A stretch of DNA of 64,000 nt from Dyadobacter chenwenxiniae (GTDB lineage Bacteria > Bacteroidota > Bacteroidia > Cytophagales > Spirosomataceae), in assembly GCF_022869785.1 (NCBI RefSeq), contig NZ_CP094997.1, forward strand, positions 4,340,001-4,404,000, written 5' to 3'. The stretch's first letter is position 1. Each line of letters begins with the position of its first letter. Below the pieces are notes generated by a model. That model saw only the letters and a list, made by a program, of their open reading frames with translations, did no database searches and was not told where the DNA came from. Positions 1 to 8,921 of the stretch are shown one piece after another. Made by a program: the position numbers and the translations under genes.

Positions 1-983
1 CCCACTCCATAATAAGAAGGGAAAAGCTGCGCGGAAAGCACACCAACGAATAATAGCACCGCATACCAAACCGGAATGGAGAAATAATTGCGCGCCCCGG
101 CCGACAACCTGGAAAGCACAACCAGCCAGGCCAATGAGAAGAAAATCAGCGGAGTTCGGAAAATCCAGTCGAAGCTTAAAACGGCGAGTTTTTTGAACGA
201 AGAAATTACCGAAAATGGAACATTACCGCCGAGCGGATTGCCGCCAATGCGGGCCTGATTACCCGGAGAACTGAAATACAAGAAACAGGACGCCGCACAA
301 ACCAGCAACATCGCTATCATAAAACCATCCACTTTACGGTGGAAAAGAATGCGGTAAACCCACCACGCGCCAATGAGCAAAACAATGATCAGCAGGTTCG
401 TTTCACTGCTTCCAACGATCGCAAAGACCAGGAATCCAGCCAATGTGCTTAAAAGGATCTTCGCTGTTTGCGTATCCTGGCGATACCAGCGCAGCACGAG
501 CACGATCCATAGCAATGTGAAAATGTTCGGGATCGTGTAAGTCACGAACGCCGCCATCCAGTAGAATGCCTCGGACATGCTGGCGATTTTCAATATATAA
601 AGGAAGAAAACCACACCCGCAAATCCCAAATGTGCCATTCGCGACAATGTGGGCGTAAGGTGCCGGAACAGGCTATATAATGCGAAAACAACTCCTGAAA
701 GCAGGATGACCGGCAATATTTTAAAACCGGTAACCGAATGAAACAGCAGCGGATTGGAATGGTTAAGAAAAATACCAAAATAACGCCCCGTCCAGCCGGA
801 ATAGTAATAATTCATGGCTTCGAGCCAGCCGAATTTAAACACCGTGTCGATGTAACAGTAATCGTCGGCCGGGGAAGGATGATTGTAATAAGAGAGCGCG
901 AATAACGGAGCCAGCACTGTGACCATCAATAAAATGTTGATCCAGTTGCCTACGATCCGATATTTCCGATAAAATCTATTCAT
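1..983 (-). CDS. DUF6056-like multi-pass membrane protein (GT-C-like), C-terminus beyond window
   Basis: Reading the minus strand from an ATG at 983 gives about 327 open codons running off the left edge. After a short cytoplasmic start and one hydrophobic helix comes an acidic loop (HPSPADDYCYID) followed by YSGWTGRYF. That arrangement is typical of DUF6056 and related polytopic glucosyltransferase-like proteins, which use a polyprenyl-phosphate sugar as donor. Many hydrophobic helices follow. The start overlaps the stop of the upstream GT2 gene by 8 nt (ATGAATAG), so the two are probably translationally coupled. The inferred role is a membrane glycosyltransferase or scaffold using the product of the GT2 enzyme. 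The family call is from motif memory and the acceptor is unknown. Confidence 0.72.
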   Translation of the reverse strand, partial: MNRFYRKYRIVGNWINILLMVTVLAPLFALSYYNHPSPADDYCYIDTVFKFGWLEAMNYYYSGWTGRYFGIFLNHSNPLLFHSVTGFKILPVILLSGVVFALYSLFRHLTPTLSRMAHLGFAGVVFFLYILKIASMSEAFYWMAAFVTYTIPNIFTLLWIVLVLRWYRQDTQTAKILLSTLAGFLVFAIVGSSETNLLIIVLLIGAWWVYRILFHRKVDGFMIAMLLVCAASCFLYFSSPGNQARIGGNPLGGNVPFSVISSFKKLAVLSFDWIFRTPLIFFSLAWLVVLSRLSAGARNYFSIPVWYAVLLFVGVLSAQLFPSYYGV

Positions 984-1926
984 TTAAAGTTTTTTCAATG
1001 ATGTAACGAGGACGGCCTTTTACTTCTTCGTAAATCTTGCCAATATATTCTCCGATCAGCCCAAGCGCCATCATATTGGAACCACTAAAAAACGTAAGCG
1101 GTAACATGGTGGAAGTCCAGCCGGGAACGGTGTAACCGACCAGATAGGAGAAAAGAATATAAGCCACAATAATCATTGCGACCAAAAAATTAAAAACGCC
1201 GAAATACAAAACCAGGCGCATGGGGAACGTTGAAAAAGACGTAATGCCATTCCATGCAAAAAGCAGCATTTTGCTCAGCGGATACTTCGTTTCTCCGGCT
1301 TCGCGTTCCAGGCGGTTATAAAAAACCTTATCATTCCTGAAACCCACCAGCGGCACAATGCCGCGCAGAAACATATTAATCTCTTTAAAATTTCCCAGCT
1401 CCTGCAAAACCCGGCGGTCCATTAACCGGAAATCGGCGTGGTTGAAAACAACTGGAACGCCCATTTTTTGCATTAACACATAAAAACTCTCGGCAGTAAC
1501 ACGCTTGAACCAACTATCCGAACTCCTGTCGCCTCTTACACCGTAAACGACCATTGCGCCGTCACGGTGCTTTTCGACCATGGCTGCAATGGCATTCATA
1601 TCATCTTGTAAATCAGCATCGATGGTGATGAAGCAATCGAAACTGTCAATATTTTTTTCCAGACCCGCCATAATTGCACTTTGATGGCCGAAATTTCGGG
1701 ATAAACCTACGCCGATAATGTTCGGATCCTGCTGGCAAAGAGTTTCTATAATGTTCCAGGTTTTGTCGCGGCTTCCATCATTCACGAAGCAAATGCGGCT
1801 GTCTTCTGTGATAAGGCCCTGCTGTTTGAGCGAGTTATAATAAACGCTCAGTTTAGAATAGGTCAGATGCAATATGGCCTCTTCATTGTAGCAGGGAATT
1901 ACCAGAAGTAAACGCGCTGGATTCAT
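976..1926 (-). CDS. GT2 polyprenyl-phosphate glycosyltransferase (GtrB/DPM1-like)
   Basis: 316 residues. The GT-A domain starts with VIPCYNEE (9-16) and has the metal and nucleotide-sugar motif DADLQDD at 103-109. Two hydrophobic helices near 236-263 and 274-299 anchor it in the inner membrane, the layout of GtrB-type enzymes that move a hexose from a nucleotide sugar to undecaprenyl phosphate. The length is normal for the family. It directly precedes, with 8 nt overlap, a polytopic GT-C-like protein, so the pair likely makes and then uses a lipid-linked sugar for envelope glycan modification. The sugar identity cannot be read from sequence. Confidence 0.88.
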   Translation of the reverse strand: MNPARLLLVIPCYNEEAILHLTYSKLSVYYNSLKQQGLITEDSRICFVNDGSRDKTWNIIETLCQQDPNIIGVGLSRNFGHQSAIMAGLEKNIDSFDCFITIDADLQDDMNAIAAMVEKHRDGAMVVYGVRGDRSSDSWFKRVTAESFYVLMQKMGVPVVFNHADFRLMDRRVLQELGNFKEINMFLRGIVPLVGFRNDKVFYNRLEREAGETKYPLSKMLLFAWNGITSFSTFPMRLVLYFGVFNFLVAMIIVAYILFSYLVGYTVPGWTSTMLPLTFFSGSNMMALGLIGEYIGKIYEEVKGRPRYIIEKTLNE

Positions 1927-2017
1927 AGAACACCTTTTGGTTGAGTCGACAAAAATAGCAGTAATAAGTTAATATGCTCTTTTTATCAATGGAGTCTTCG
2001 GATTTAGGTTTGAATGT

Positions 2018-2932
2018 TTATTTCTCGGTTAATGTGCTTTTTTTACCTAAAACCGTATTAATCAGCAGCGGGTAAAGCAACACGGCGAGTAATATCAGCA
2101 ATGTGCCCATGTAAAATTCGGAGGTCATCCGTTCTTTCTCGCCAAAAAAGAAAAAAGCCAGCGCAATGCCATAAACCGGTTCAAGGTTAATGGTGAGGTT
2201 GATGAGATAGGCCGAAAATTGCCTCATCAGTTGCGTGGCCATTGTGCTTGCGTAAACTGTGCATATGAGGGCCAGGAACAATATCCAGACCCAATCTTTG
2301 GCAACCGGAATGTAAGGTTCTCCGCCCGACCAGCCCTGCCATTCGAATATGACTACAAAAATCAGTGAAAAGAATGTCGCACCGATCATTTCGTAAAATG
2401 TAATGGTATAAGCGTCAATGCGTTGCACGAGCCTGCTGTTGGCGACGGTGAACATGGCGGCTAATAATGCGGATGCCAGCGCCAGCATTAAGCCCAAAGC
2501 ATGATCAAATTCGAATTTGAAAACAACATATAAACCTGCAAATGCCAAAATCCCCAATCCTACTTCGAGTGGCCGGATGCTTCTTTTGTTGACCAGTGGC
2601 TCTATTAAACTTGTCCATAATGATGTGGTAGCCATTCCTGCCAGGCAAACCGAAGCTGTTGAAACCCGCGCCGACGCAAAAAACAGCATCCAATGTGCCG
2701 ATAAAATAAAGCCGACCGCCAACATTCGGATTATGTCCTTATTATCCGCCTTGAATTGCTTTTTCTTAAAAAAAATAATGGCGCCTAACCCGATTGCCGC
2801 AAACAACGTCCGGTAAAAAACCAGCGAAACCGGTGAAATGGTGACCATAAGGCCAACAATAGCGGTAAAACCCCAGATCAGGACCAGAAAATGAAGATGC
2901 AGATACGAACGCAGTGCCGTGGGTGAGAACAT
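2018..2932 (-). CDS. EamA/DMT-family transporter
   Basis: 304 residues with about ten hydrophobic helices in two similar halves, the duplicated EamA architecture of the drug/metabolite transporter superfamily. The N-terminal half starts near LVLIWGFTAIVGLM; the second half carries the family-typical NLEPVYG segment after it. The substrate is not predictable; family members export amino acids, nucleotides or other small metabolites. The start lies 2 bp after the stop of the upstream LptF/G gene, so the two are probably co-transcribed. Confidence 0.87.
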   Translation of the reverse strand: MFSPTALRSYLHLHFLVLIWGFTAIVGLMVTISPVSLVFYRTLFAAIGLGAIIFFKKKQFKADNKDIIRMLAVGFILSAHWMLFFASARVSTASVCLAGMATTSLWTSLIEPLVNKRSIRPLEVGLGILAFAGLYVVFKFEFDHALGLMLALASALLAAMFTVANSRLVQRIDAYTITFYEMIGATFFSLIFVVIFEWQGWSGGEPYIPVAKDWVWILFLALICTVYASTMATQLMRQFSAYLINLTINLEPVYGIALAFFFFGEKERMTSEFYMGTLLILLAVLLYPLLINTVLGKKSTLTEK

Positions 2933-2934
2933 GG

Positions 2935-4017
2935 TTATCGGGGCAATGTTTTATATAAAATCAGCCCTATGCATGAAAAAACAATGTTGGGCAGCCAAAC
3001 TGCGAACAATGTGTTGATCGTGCCTGCCTCCGCCACGCCTTTTGACAAAAGGAAAAATAAGATATAAATAAACGCCAGCATGAACCCGAGCGCAATCTGC
3101 CAGCCTACGCCACGGCGACTTTTCCTGGCCGATACGATAACGCCGATCGCTGTAAGGATCAGGATGGCGAAAGGTTGGGTAAAACGAATGTATTTTTCAA
3201 TCAGATAAACTTCCAGACCGTCTGCGCCGCGACTTTTCAGCAGATCAATATAAGCATTCAGTTCAGGTAAGGTGAATGTTTCAAAAAGGTTATAATCACT
3301 TTCAAAATCCTTGGGAGATAAATTGATCGTTGTGTCAATTTCTGCGCCGCTGCTCAGCTTTTCACCCAAGCTGTCCAATGTCCGCACCTGGTAATTCTGC
3401 AATGTCCATTTGCCTTTTTTGGGCTGCCAGACAATTTTATCCGCGTAGAACTTCTGCAAAAGCACATTGCCCTTGATCGTTTCCATCGTGAATTTGTTAC
3501 CCGTTTTCGTCATTGTATTATAGCTTTCCAGATAGGCGTACACGTCCGGGGCGATGGTAATGTGCACATTATGCCCGCTGAAATAGAATTCCTGCTTTAC
3601 ATATGTTTTTTCAAAACTGTTACGGACCTTATTCGCTTTTGGCAAGATCCACCCCACCTGAATGAATGTAAGAAACCCCAAAACCGTCGCACCGACCATA
3701 TACGGCAGCAGCATGCGCCCGAAGCTGATCCCGCTGCTGAGCATGGCAATGATCTCTGTGCGGGCCGCGATCCGGGAAGTGAAGAAAACGGTGGCGATGA
3801 AAACCATCAGCGGACTGATGTAATTGATCCAGTAAGGAATGAGGTTGAAATAATAATCCACAATAATCTCATTCAGCGGCGCTTTCTTATCCAGAAAGTC
3901 ATCCACTTTTTCCGTGTAATCGATCATGCAAATGATCAGCACGATCACGAATGCAACGAAAACATAGGTTATCAGGAAATTTTTGATCAGATAACGATCC
4001 AGTATTTTCAATCTCAT
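2935..4017 (-). CDS. LptF/LptG-family LPS export permease (YjgP/YjgQ)
   Basis: 360 residues. Three N-terminal membrane helices, a periplasmic beta-rich domain (about residues 125-255) and three C-terminal helices match the LptF/LptG permease fold. The opening LDRYLIKNFL and the segment SPLMVFIATVFF...TEIIAMLSSGISF are family hallmarks. The protein would couple the LptB ATPase to extraction of lipopolysaccharide from the inner membrane. Only one permease gene is present here; the partner must be elsewhere. It sits between a DtxR-type regulator (13 bp upstream) and an EamA transporter (2 bp downstream) on the same strand. Confidence 0.9.
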   Translation of the reverse strand: MRLKILDRYLIKNFLITYVFVAFVIVLIICMIDYTEKVDDFLDKKAPLNEIIVDYYFNLIPYWINYISPLMVFIATVFFTSRIAARTEIIAMLSSGISFGRMLLPYMVGATVLGFLTFIQVGWILPKANKVRNSFEKTYVKQEFYFSGHNVHITIAPDVYAYLESYNTMTKTGNKFTMETIKGNVLLQKFYADKIVWQPKKGKWTLQNYQVRTLDSLGEKLSSGAEIDTTINLSPKDFESDYNLFETFTLPELNAYIDLLKSRGADGLEVYLIEKYIRFTQPFAILILTAIGVIVSARKSRRGVGWQIALGFMLAFIYILFFLLSKGVAEAGTINTLFAVWLPNIVFSCIGLILYKTLPR

Positions 4018-4030
4018 GGCTGGGGAAGTC

Positions 4031-4693
4031 TCATCGGCGCTGAACCAGTAAATTTTTGGACACCTCGAGACTGATAAACAACGTCTGACCGCCGTTTATT
4101 TGTACAGAAGCTGATTTATCATATTCATTAATCTCTTTCACTTCTATAACGGCACCCAATGTAATGCCTGACCGATCCAGATGTTGTAAAAAAGACGGCG
4201 CGTGATCCAGAACGCCCATCATCAGCACTTTTTCACCCACCTGAATGTCAGTCAGAATGGTGTAATCGGGTTCGGTAAGGTTGCCCTTGGCGTCGGGGAT
4301 CGGGTCGCCGTGGGGATCAAATCTGGGGTGACCCAGGAATGTGTCCAGTTTCTCGACCAGGATCTCGGATGGAATATGTTCCAATTCCTCCGCAATGTCG
4401 TGCACCTCGTCCCAGCCAAAACCCAATTTTTCAACCAAAAACACTTCCCAAAGCCGGTGCTTGCGGATCACCTTAATAGCGACCTTTTCACCGCTATCGG
4501 TAAGTCTTACGCCCTGATATTTTTTGTAATGGATTAATCCTTTCTCCGCCAGTTTACGTAACATATCTGTTACGGAAGCAGCTCGGGTGGATGTGCTTTC
4601 TGCCAGCGCATTCGTGCTTACCTCCACGCCCTCACGGCCGGAAAGTGCGTGAATGATCTTTAAATAATTTTCTTCTGTGAAGGAGTTTTGCAT
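4031..4693 (-). CDS. DtxR/MntR-family metal-dependent transcriptional regulator
   Basis: 220 residues from the ATG at 4693. An upstream in-frame TTG would add five residues, but MQNSFTEENYL is the usual family start. The N-terminal winged helix-turn-helix (about 1-65) is followed by a metal-binding and dimerisation domain (KHRLWEVFLVE, then HDIAEELEHI with Glu and His ligands) and a C-terminal SH3-like/FeoA domain (about 140-220). It is transcribed divergently from the Nramp manganese transporter, the classic arrangement for a Mn2+ or Fe2+ responsive repressor. Palindromic operator candidates lie between the two genes. Whether Mn or Fe is the co-repressor is undecided. Confidence 0.9.
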   Translation of the reverse strand: MQNSFTEENYLKIIHALSGREGVEVSTNALAESTSTRAASVTDMLRKLAEKGLIHYKKYQGVRLTDSGEKVAIKVIRKHRLWEVFLVEKLGFGWDEVHDIAEELEHIPSEILVEKLDTFLGHPRFDPHGDPIPDAKGNLTEPDYTILTDIQVGEKVLMMGVLDHAPSFLQHLDRSGITLGAVIEVKEINEYDKSASVQINGGQTLFISLEVSKNLLVQRR

Positions 4694-4762
4694 TGAAGTC
4701 AGCACCAAGGCATTAATCTTGATATGAACAAAAGTACGACTTACTAATCGTAAAATAAAAAA

Positions 4763-4822
4763 TTTAGACTGACCTAAAAATATATTTACAGAATCTTTTA
4801 TCTTTGTTTTTAGTAAACTAAA
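4763..4822 (+). promoter_or_regulatory. mntH promoter with two TTTAG...CTAAA operator candidates
   Basis: A Bacteroidetes-type -7 box TATCTTTG (TAnnTTTG) lies at 4799-4806, about 40 bp before the mntH ATG. Two inverted repeats flank it: TTTAGACTGACCTAAA at 4763-4778 (5 bp arms) in the -33 zone, and TTTAGTAAACTAAA at 4809-4822 (palindromic except the central two bases) over the expected transcription start. Their positions suit repression by the divergently encoded DtxR-type protein. The promoter call follows consensus; the operator role is inferred. Confidence 0.6.
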
Positions 4823-4847
4823 TTGTTTATTACAACGGCTTTAAAAA

Positions 4848-6197
4848 ATGATTGATAGTTTGAAAATACAGGAGACCCAGCGTAACACGACACCTGGTGA
4901 AGGCGGAAGGCTTGCTTCTTTATCAGAAGTGCATTCCTCGATAGTCGTTCCGGAAGGTGCAGGATTCTGGAAAAAATTGATGGCATTTACGGGGCCGGGG
5001 TTAATGGTCGCCGTGGGATATATAGACCCGGGGAACTGGGCGACAGACATTGAAGGTGGCTCGCGGTTTGGTTATACATTGCTATCCGTTATACTGATTT
5101 CCAACCTGTTTGCCATGCTTTTGCAGCATCTTTCGCTCAAACTGGGCATTGCGTCCGGCCGTGATCTGGCGCAGGCCTGCCGGGATTACTATTCCAGACC
5201 GGTTTCATTTGTCCTTTGGGTGCTTTCGGAAATCGCTATTGCTGCCACGGACCTGGCCGAAGTGATCGGTTCAGCCATCGCATTAAACCTTCTTTTCGGT
5301 CTCCCATTGCCGCTAGGCGTGCTTTTTACAGCTTTTGACGTGCTGATTGTGCTTTATTTTCAGCAAAAAGGATTTCGCATTATCGAAAGCATTGTTGCGG
5401 GTTTGATGGGCATTATCCTGCTGAGCTTTATTTATGAAATGGTCGTTTCCCAGCCTTCCATGGCCGGAATTATGGATGGCCTGATCCCAAAAACACAAAT
5501 TGTAACGGATTCGGGAATGCTCTACATTGCCATTGGGATCCTGGGCGCGACGGTAATGCCGCATAACCTTTACCTGCATTCCAGCATTGTGCAAACGCGG
5601 GCTTTTAACCGCGACGACGAAGGCAAGAAATCCGCCATACGCTTCGCTACGATAGATTCTACCGTTTCTTTATTCCTCGCATTTTTTATCAATGCTTCCA
5701 TCCTGATCCTCGCTGCAACGGCTTTCCACTCAAACGGACACTTTGAAATTGCGGACATTACGGACGCATATCATTTACTGGATCCTGTATTGGGTGTTGG
5801 TCTGGCGGGGATATTCTTCGCACTAGCCTTGCTTGCTTCCGGCCAGAGTTCCACATTGACAGGCACATTAGCCGGGCAGATCGTCATGGAAGGATTTTTG
5901 AATATCCGGCTGAAACCCTGGCTGCGTCGCCTCATTACGCGAGGCATTGCGATTGTTCCTGCACTGATCGTTTCCTATTTGTATGGAGAAAAGGGAACGG
6001 CCGATCTGCTGGTGTTCAGTCAGGTAATTTTGTCACTGCAATTGAGCTTTGCAGTTGTGCCGCTGGTGTTTTTCACTTCCAATAGCCAGATCATGGGACG
6101 CTTCGCGAACTCGAAGGTTTTGACCATTTTAGCATGGGTTATCACCTCGGTTATCATCTGTCTGAACCTCTTTTTGTTGTGGAAAACATTCACCTGA
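4848..6197 (+). CDS. mntH: Nramp-family divalent metal (Mn2+) transporter
   Basis: 449 residues, about eleven membrane helices. The TM1 metal-binding motif DPGN is at 60-63 and the TM6 motif MPHN at 237-240; these Asp, Asn and Met residues coordinate Mn2+ or Fe2+ in the family. It should import Mn2+ (possibly Fe2+) across the inner membrane, driven by protons. The N-terminal cytoplasmic tail of about 40 residues is a little longer than in E. coli MntH. It is divergent from the DtxR-type regulator and preceded by operator-like palindromes, so metal repression is likely. Confidence 0.93.
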   Translation: MIDSLKIQETQRNTTPGEGGRLASLSEVHSSIVVPEGAGFWKKLMAFTGPGLMVAVGYIDPGNWATDIEGGSRFGYTLLSVILISNLFAMLLQHLSLKLGIASGRDLAQACRDYYSRPVSFVLWVLSEIAIAATDLAEVIGSAIALNLLFGLPLPLGVLFTAFDVLIVLYFQQKGFRIIESIVAGLMGIILLSFIYEMVVSQPSMAGIMDGLIPKTQIVTDSGMLYIAIGILGATVMPHNLYLHSSIVQTRAFNRDDEGKKSAIRFATIDSTVSLFLAFFINASILILAATAFHSNGHFEIADITDAYHLLDPVLGVGLAGIFFALALLASGQSSTLTGTLAGQIVMEGFLNIRLKPWLRRLITRGIAIVPALIVSYLYGEKGTADLLVFSQVILSLQLSFAVVPLVFFTSNSQIMGRFANSKVLTILAWVITSVIICLNLFLLWKTFT

Positions 6198-6379
6198 GGC
6201 GTAAATTTTAACTTACTTTAACACAGTCTCCTCAACCCGGAACCATTGCCCGGGCCTCCAAACACAATAATCCCGCTATACGTTCCGCAAGAAGTGCCCG
6301 ATTGAAAATTAATTTCATCGCTGGAAGTATCATTTTGCATGCGGTTTCCTAACTTTCGCCGTTTTTCGACCTAAAGTGA

Positions 6380-8326
6380 ATGGAATCAAAGCATAAATTA
6401 GATAAAGTTACGGCAGCGGGTGTCCTGGTTGCGTTCGGGATTATTTATGGAGATATAGGCACCTCTCCGCTTTACGTAATGCAGGCGATCATCCTGGATG
6501 AGATGATCACAGCAGAGATCATTTACGGCGCTATTTCCTGCATTTTCTGGACGCTTACCTTACAAACGACTGTCAAATACGTAATCCTGATTTTACGGGC
6601 TGATAATAAAGGGGAAGGCGGAATTTTTGCACTTTACGCACTCGTCCGGAAGCACGCCAAATGGCTCACTGTGCCTGCGGTTATAGGTGGCAGTACATTG
6701 CTCGCCGACGGGATCATCACCCCTCCTATTTCCGTTTCGTCCGCTGTGGAAGGTTTACAGCTCATTTATCCCAACATTCAGACTGTCCCCATCGTAATCG
6801 GCATCCTGACGCTAATATTTGTTATTCAAGCATTTGGAACCAAGGTCGTTGGCCGTGCATTCGGCCCCATTATGATCACCTGGTTTGTTATGCTGGGCGT
6901 TTTGGGGCTCTTCCAGATCCTGGAACACCCGGAAATACTAAAAGCCCTTAACCCGGTTTACGGCTACGACCTCATCACCAAACATCCCGGCGGTTTCTGG
7001 ATCCTCGGGGCCGTTTTCCTTTGTACAACGGGTGCGGAAGCATTGTATTCCGACCTGGGACACTGCGGCCGCGAGAACATCCGTGTGAGTTGGATTTTTG
7101 TAAAAATATGCTTGCTACTCAACTATTTCGGCCAGGGCGCATGGCTTATTTCTGAAATGGGCAACCTGCTCGAAGCACGCAAACCATTTTATGAAATCAT
7201 GCCCGAATGGTGGCTCCTTCCCGGCGTTGTCATCGCCACATTAGCAGCTATTATCGCCAGCCAGGCTGTTATAACCGGTTCATTTACATTGATATCCGAA
7301 GCGATCCGCTTGAATTTCTGGCCGAAAGTGCGGTTGATTTATCCAAGCGATCAAAAAGGCCAACTATATGTGCCCAGCATCAACTGGCTGCTGTGGATGG
7401 GCTGCTGCGGCGTAGTTCTATATTTTGGAAAATCCTCCAATATGGAAGCTGCTTATGGTCTGGCGATAACGTTAACCATGATCATGACGACCATTTTATT
7501 CTCCTATTATTTGTATATCAAACGGGTTAACTTGTGGATTGTCATTGTTTTCATGTTCATTTATTTGTGCATTGAGGGCATGTTCCTGGGGGCTAACCTG
7601 CTGAAATTTACGCATGGAGGCTGGTTTACAATTCTGGTCGGAACAATAGTGGCCGGTTTGATGACGGTTTGGCTGAAAGCTTTCTACATTAAGCTGCGAT
7701 TGACTGAATATACCAAGCTGGAAAAGTATTTACCTGCATTACACGAGCTTAGCCGCGATATTAGTATTCCAAAATACACGACGCACCTCGTGTTTATGAC
7801 CAATGCTTCACGGGCAACAGAAATTGAAACGAAAGTCATTTATTCTATATTCCAAAAACGGCCCAAACGTGCTGACGTTTACTGGTTTATCCACGTCGAT
7901 ATTACGGATGACCCGTATACAATGGAGTACAAAGTGCTGTCGGACGACGACAACAATGATAATGTGATCAAAATCAATTTCCGGCTTGGCTTCCGGGTGG
8001 ATCAAAGGATCAATATGTTCTTCAGGAAAGTGGTTGAGGATATGGTGATGAACAAAGAAGTGGACATTACCAGCCGTTACGAATCGCTCAGCAGACAGAA
8101 CATTACGGGAGATTTCCGCTTTGTTGTGCTGGAAAGGTTCCTGTCCTTTGAAAACGACCTGCCGCTCTTTGAACAGCTTGTTATGAAGACTTATTTCTTC
8201 GTAAAAGACTTCACCACGGCTGAGGATAAATGGTTTGGTCTGGACAGCAGCTCCGTCAAAATAGAGAAAGTGCCCTTGATTATCCGGCCGGTTGAGAATG
8301 TGAAGCTGCGGCGCGTTTTTAGCTAG
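6380..8326 (+). CDS. kup: KUP-family low-affinity potassium uptake protein
   Basis: 648 residues. The N-terminal half holds about twelve membrane helices beginning with the family signature GIIYGDIGTSPLYV (20-33); a cytoplasmic C-terminal domain of about 180 residues follows, as in Kup/TrkD. It imports K+ with protons. Length is normal. The gene stands alone between mntH (182 bp upstream) and a convergent phosphoribosyltransferase gene. Its TAG stop is followed immediately, with no spacer, by a 33 bp palindromic repeat. Confidence 0.94.
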   Translation: MESKHKLDKVTAAGVLVAFGIIYGDIGTSPLYVMQAIILDEMITAEIIYGAISCIFWTLTLQTTVKYVILILRADNKGEGGIFALYALVRKHAKWLTVPAVIGGSTLLADGIITPPISVSSAVEGLQLIYPNIQTVPIVIGILTLIFVIQAFGTKVVGRAFGPIMITWFVMLGVLGLFQILEHPEILKALNPVYGYDLITKHPGGFWILGAVFLCTTGAEALYSDLGHCGRENIRVSWIFVKICLLLNYFGQGAWLISEMGNLLEARKPFYEIMPEWWLLPGVVIATLAAIIASQAVITGSFTLISEAIRLNFWPKVRLIYPSDQKGQLYVPSINWLLWMGCCGVVLYFGKSSNMEAAYGLAITLTMIMTTILFSYYLYIKRVNLWIVIVFMFIYLCIEGMFLGANLLKFTHGGWFTILVGTIVAGLMTVWLKAFYIKLRLTEYTKLEKYLPALHELSRDISIPKYTTHLVFMTNASRATEIETKVIYSIFQKRPKRADVYWFIHVDITDDPYTMEYKVLSDDDNNDNVIKINFRLGFRVDQRINMFFRKVVEDMVMNKEVDITSRYESLSRQNITGDFRFVVLERFLSFENDLPLFEQLVMKTYFFVKDFTTAEDKWFGLDSSSVKIEKVPLIIRPVENVKLRRVFS

Positions 8327-8359
8327 AGACTTTCCAAGTCTTGAAGACTTGGAAAGTCT
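8327..8359. repeat. Palindromic repeat, AGACTT family, copy 1
   Basis: Arms AGACTTTCCAAGTCT (8327-8341) and AGACTTGGAAAGTCT (8345-8359) are perfect 15 bp inverted repeats with a 3 bp loop. Each arm is itself nearly palindromic (AGACTT...AAGTCT). The element begins at the base after the kup stop codon. There is no T tract after it, so a terminator role is uncertain. The same arm sequence, with one change, recurs in ileS (18709-18742) and after the second HmuY-like gene (35087-35119). Confidence 0.9.
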
Positions 8360-8373
8360 GGGTGCGGGGCGAC

Positions 8374-8891
8374 TTATTTCAAGTAAACACCTTCCTCTTC
8401 CGGGCGGCTCAAAACCACTTCTACGTGTTCCGTAAGCGTTGTGCTTAATGCATAACCAACGTAATCCGCATGAATGGGGAACTTGTGATGGCTGCGATCC
8501 ACGACCACTGCAACCTGGACTTTTTTCATGCTCACTTTCAGGAATGGTTCCAAAGCAAAAGCCAACGTGCGCCCGGTGTTCAGCACGTCATCAGCAATAA
8601 TAATGACCTGATTTTCAACCTGAACATCCTTATCAAAAATGATGGGGCTCTGGAAATGAATGTGTTTATCAAAACGCAGCTCGATCAGCTCTACATGTAA
8701 AGGGGAAATGTCTGCAAGCTCGGCAACGAGTCGTTTTGCAAAGGCATAACCTTCTCCAGCAATCCCTGCAATGATAATGCTGGTGTTTCCTCAAAATTGT
8801 GCTCATATATTTCAAACGCAATCCTGCGGATCTTCTGGCTTGTTTGAAGAGGACTTAAAATCTGGCGTTTTGAAATTGTACTATCGGTCAT
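8374..8891 (-). pseudogene. PyrR-like phosphoribosyltransferase, frameshifted near 8784-8790
   Basis: The start frame from the ATG at 8891 gives MTDSTISKRQIL...QKIRRIAFEIYEHNFEE, typical of Bacteroidetes PyrR-like phosphoribosyltransferases. It then falls out of frame at the GGAAAC run near 8784-8790. Adding one base there restores EENTSIIIAGIAGEGYAFAK and continues without a stop to the PRPP loop IIIADDVLNTGRT and the end at 8374. The repaired product is about 172 residues, normal for the family. Everything except the single missing base is intact, so this is either a sequencing or assembly error in a short A run, or a very recent inactivation. It lies 30 bp after the amidotransferase gene on the same strand. 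Confidence 0.85.
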
Positions 8892-8921
8892 CGGGTGTGC
8901 TGAATGCTTGTTGGGATAAAA

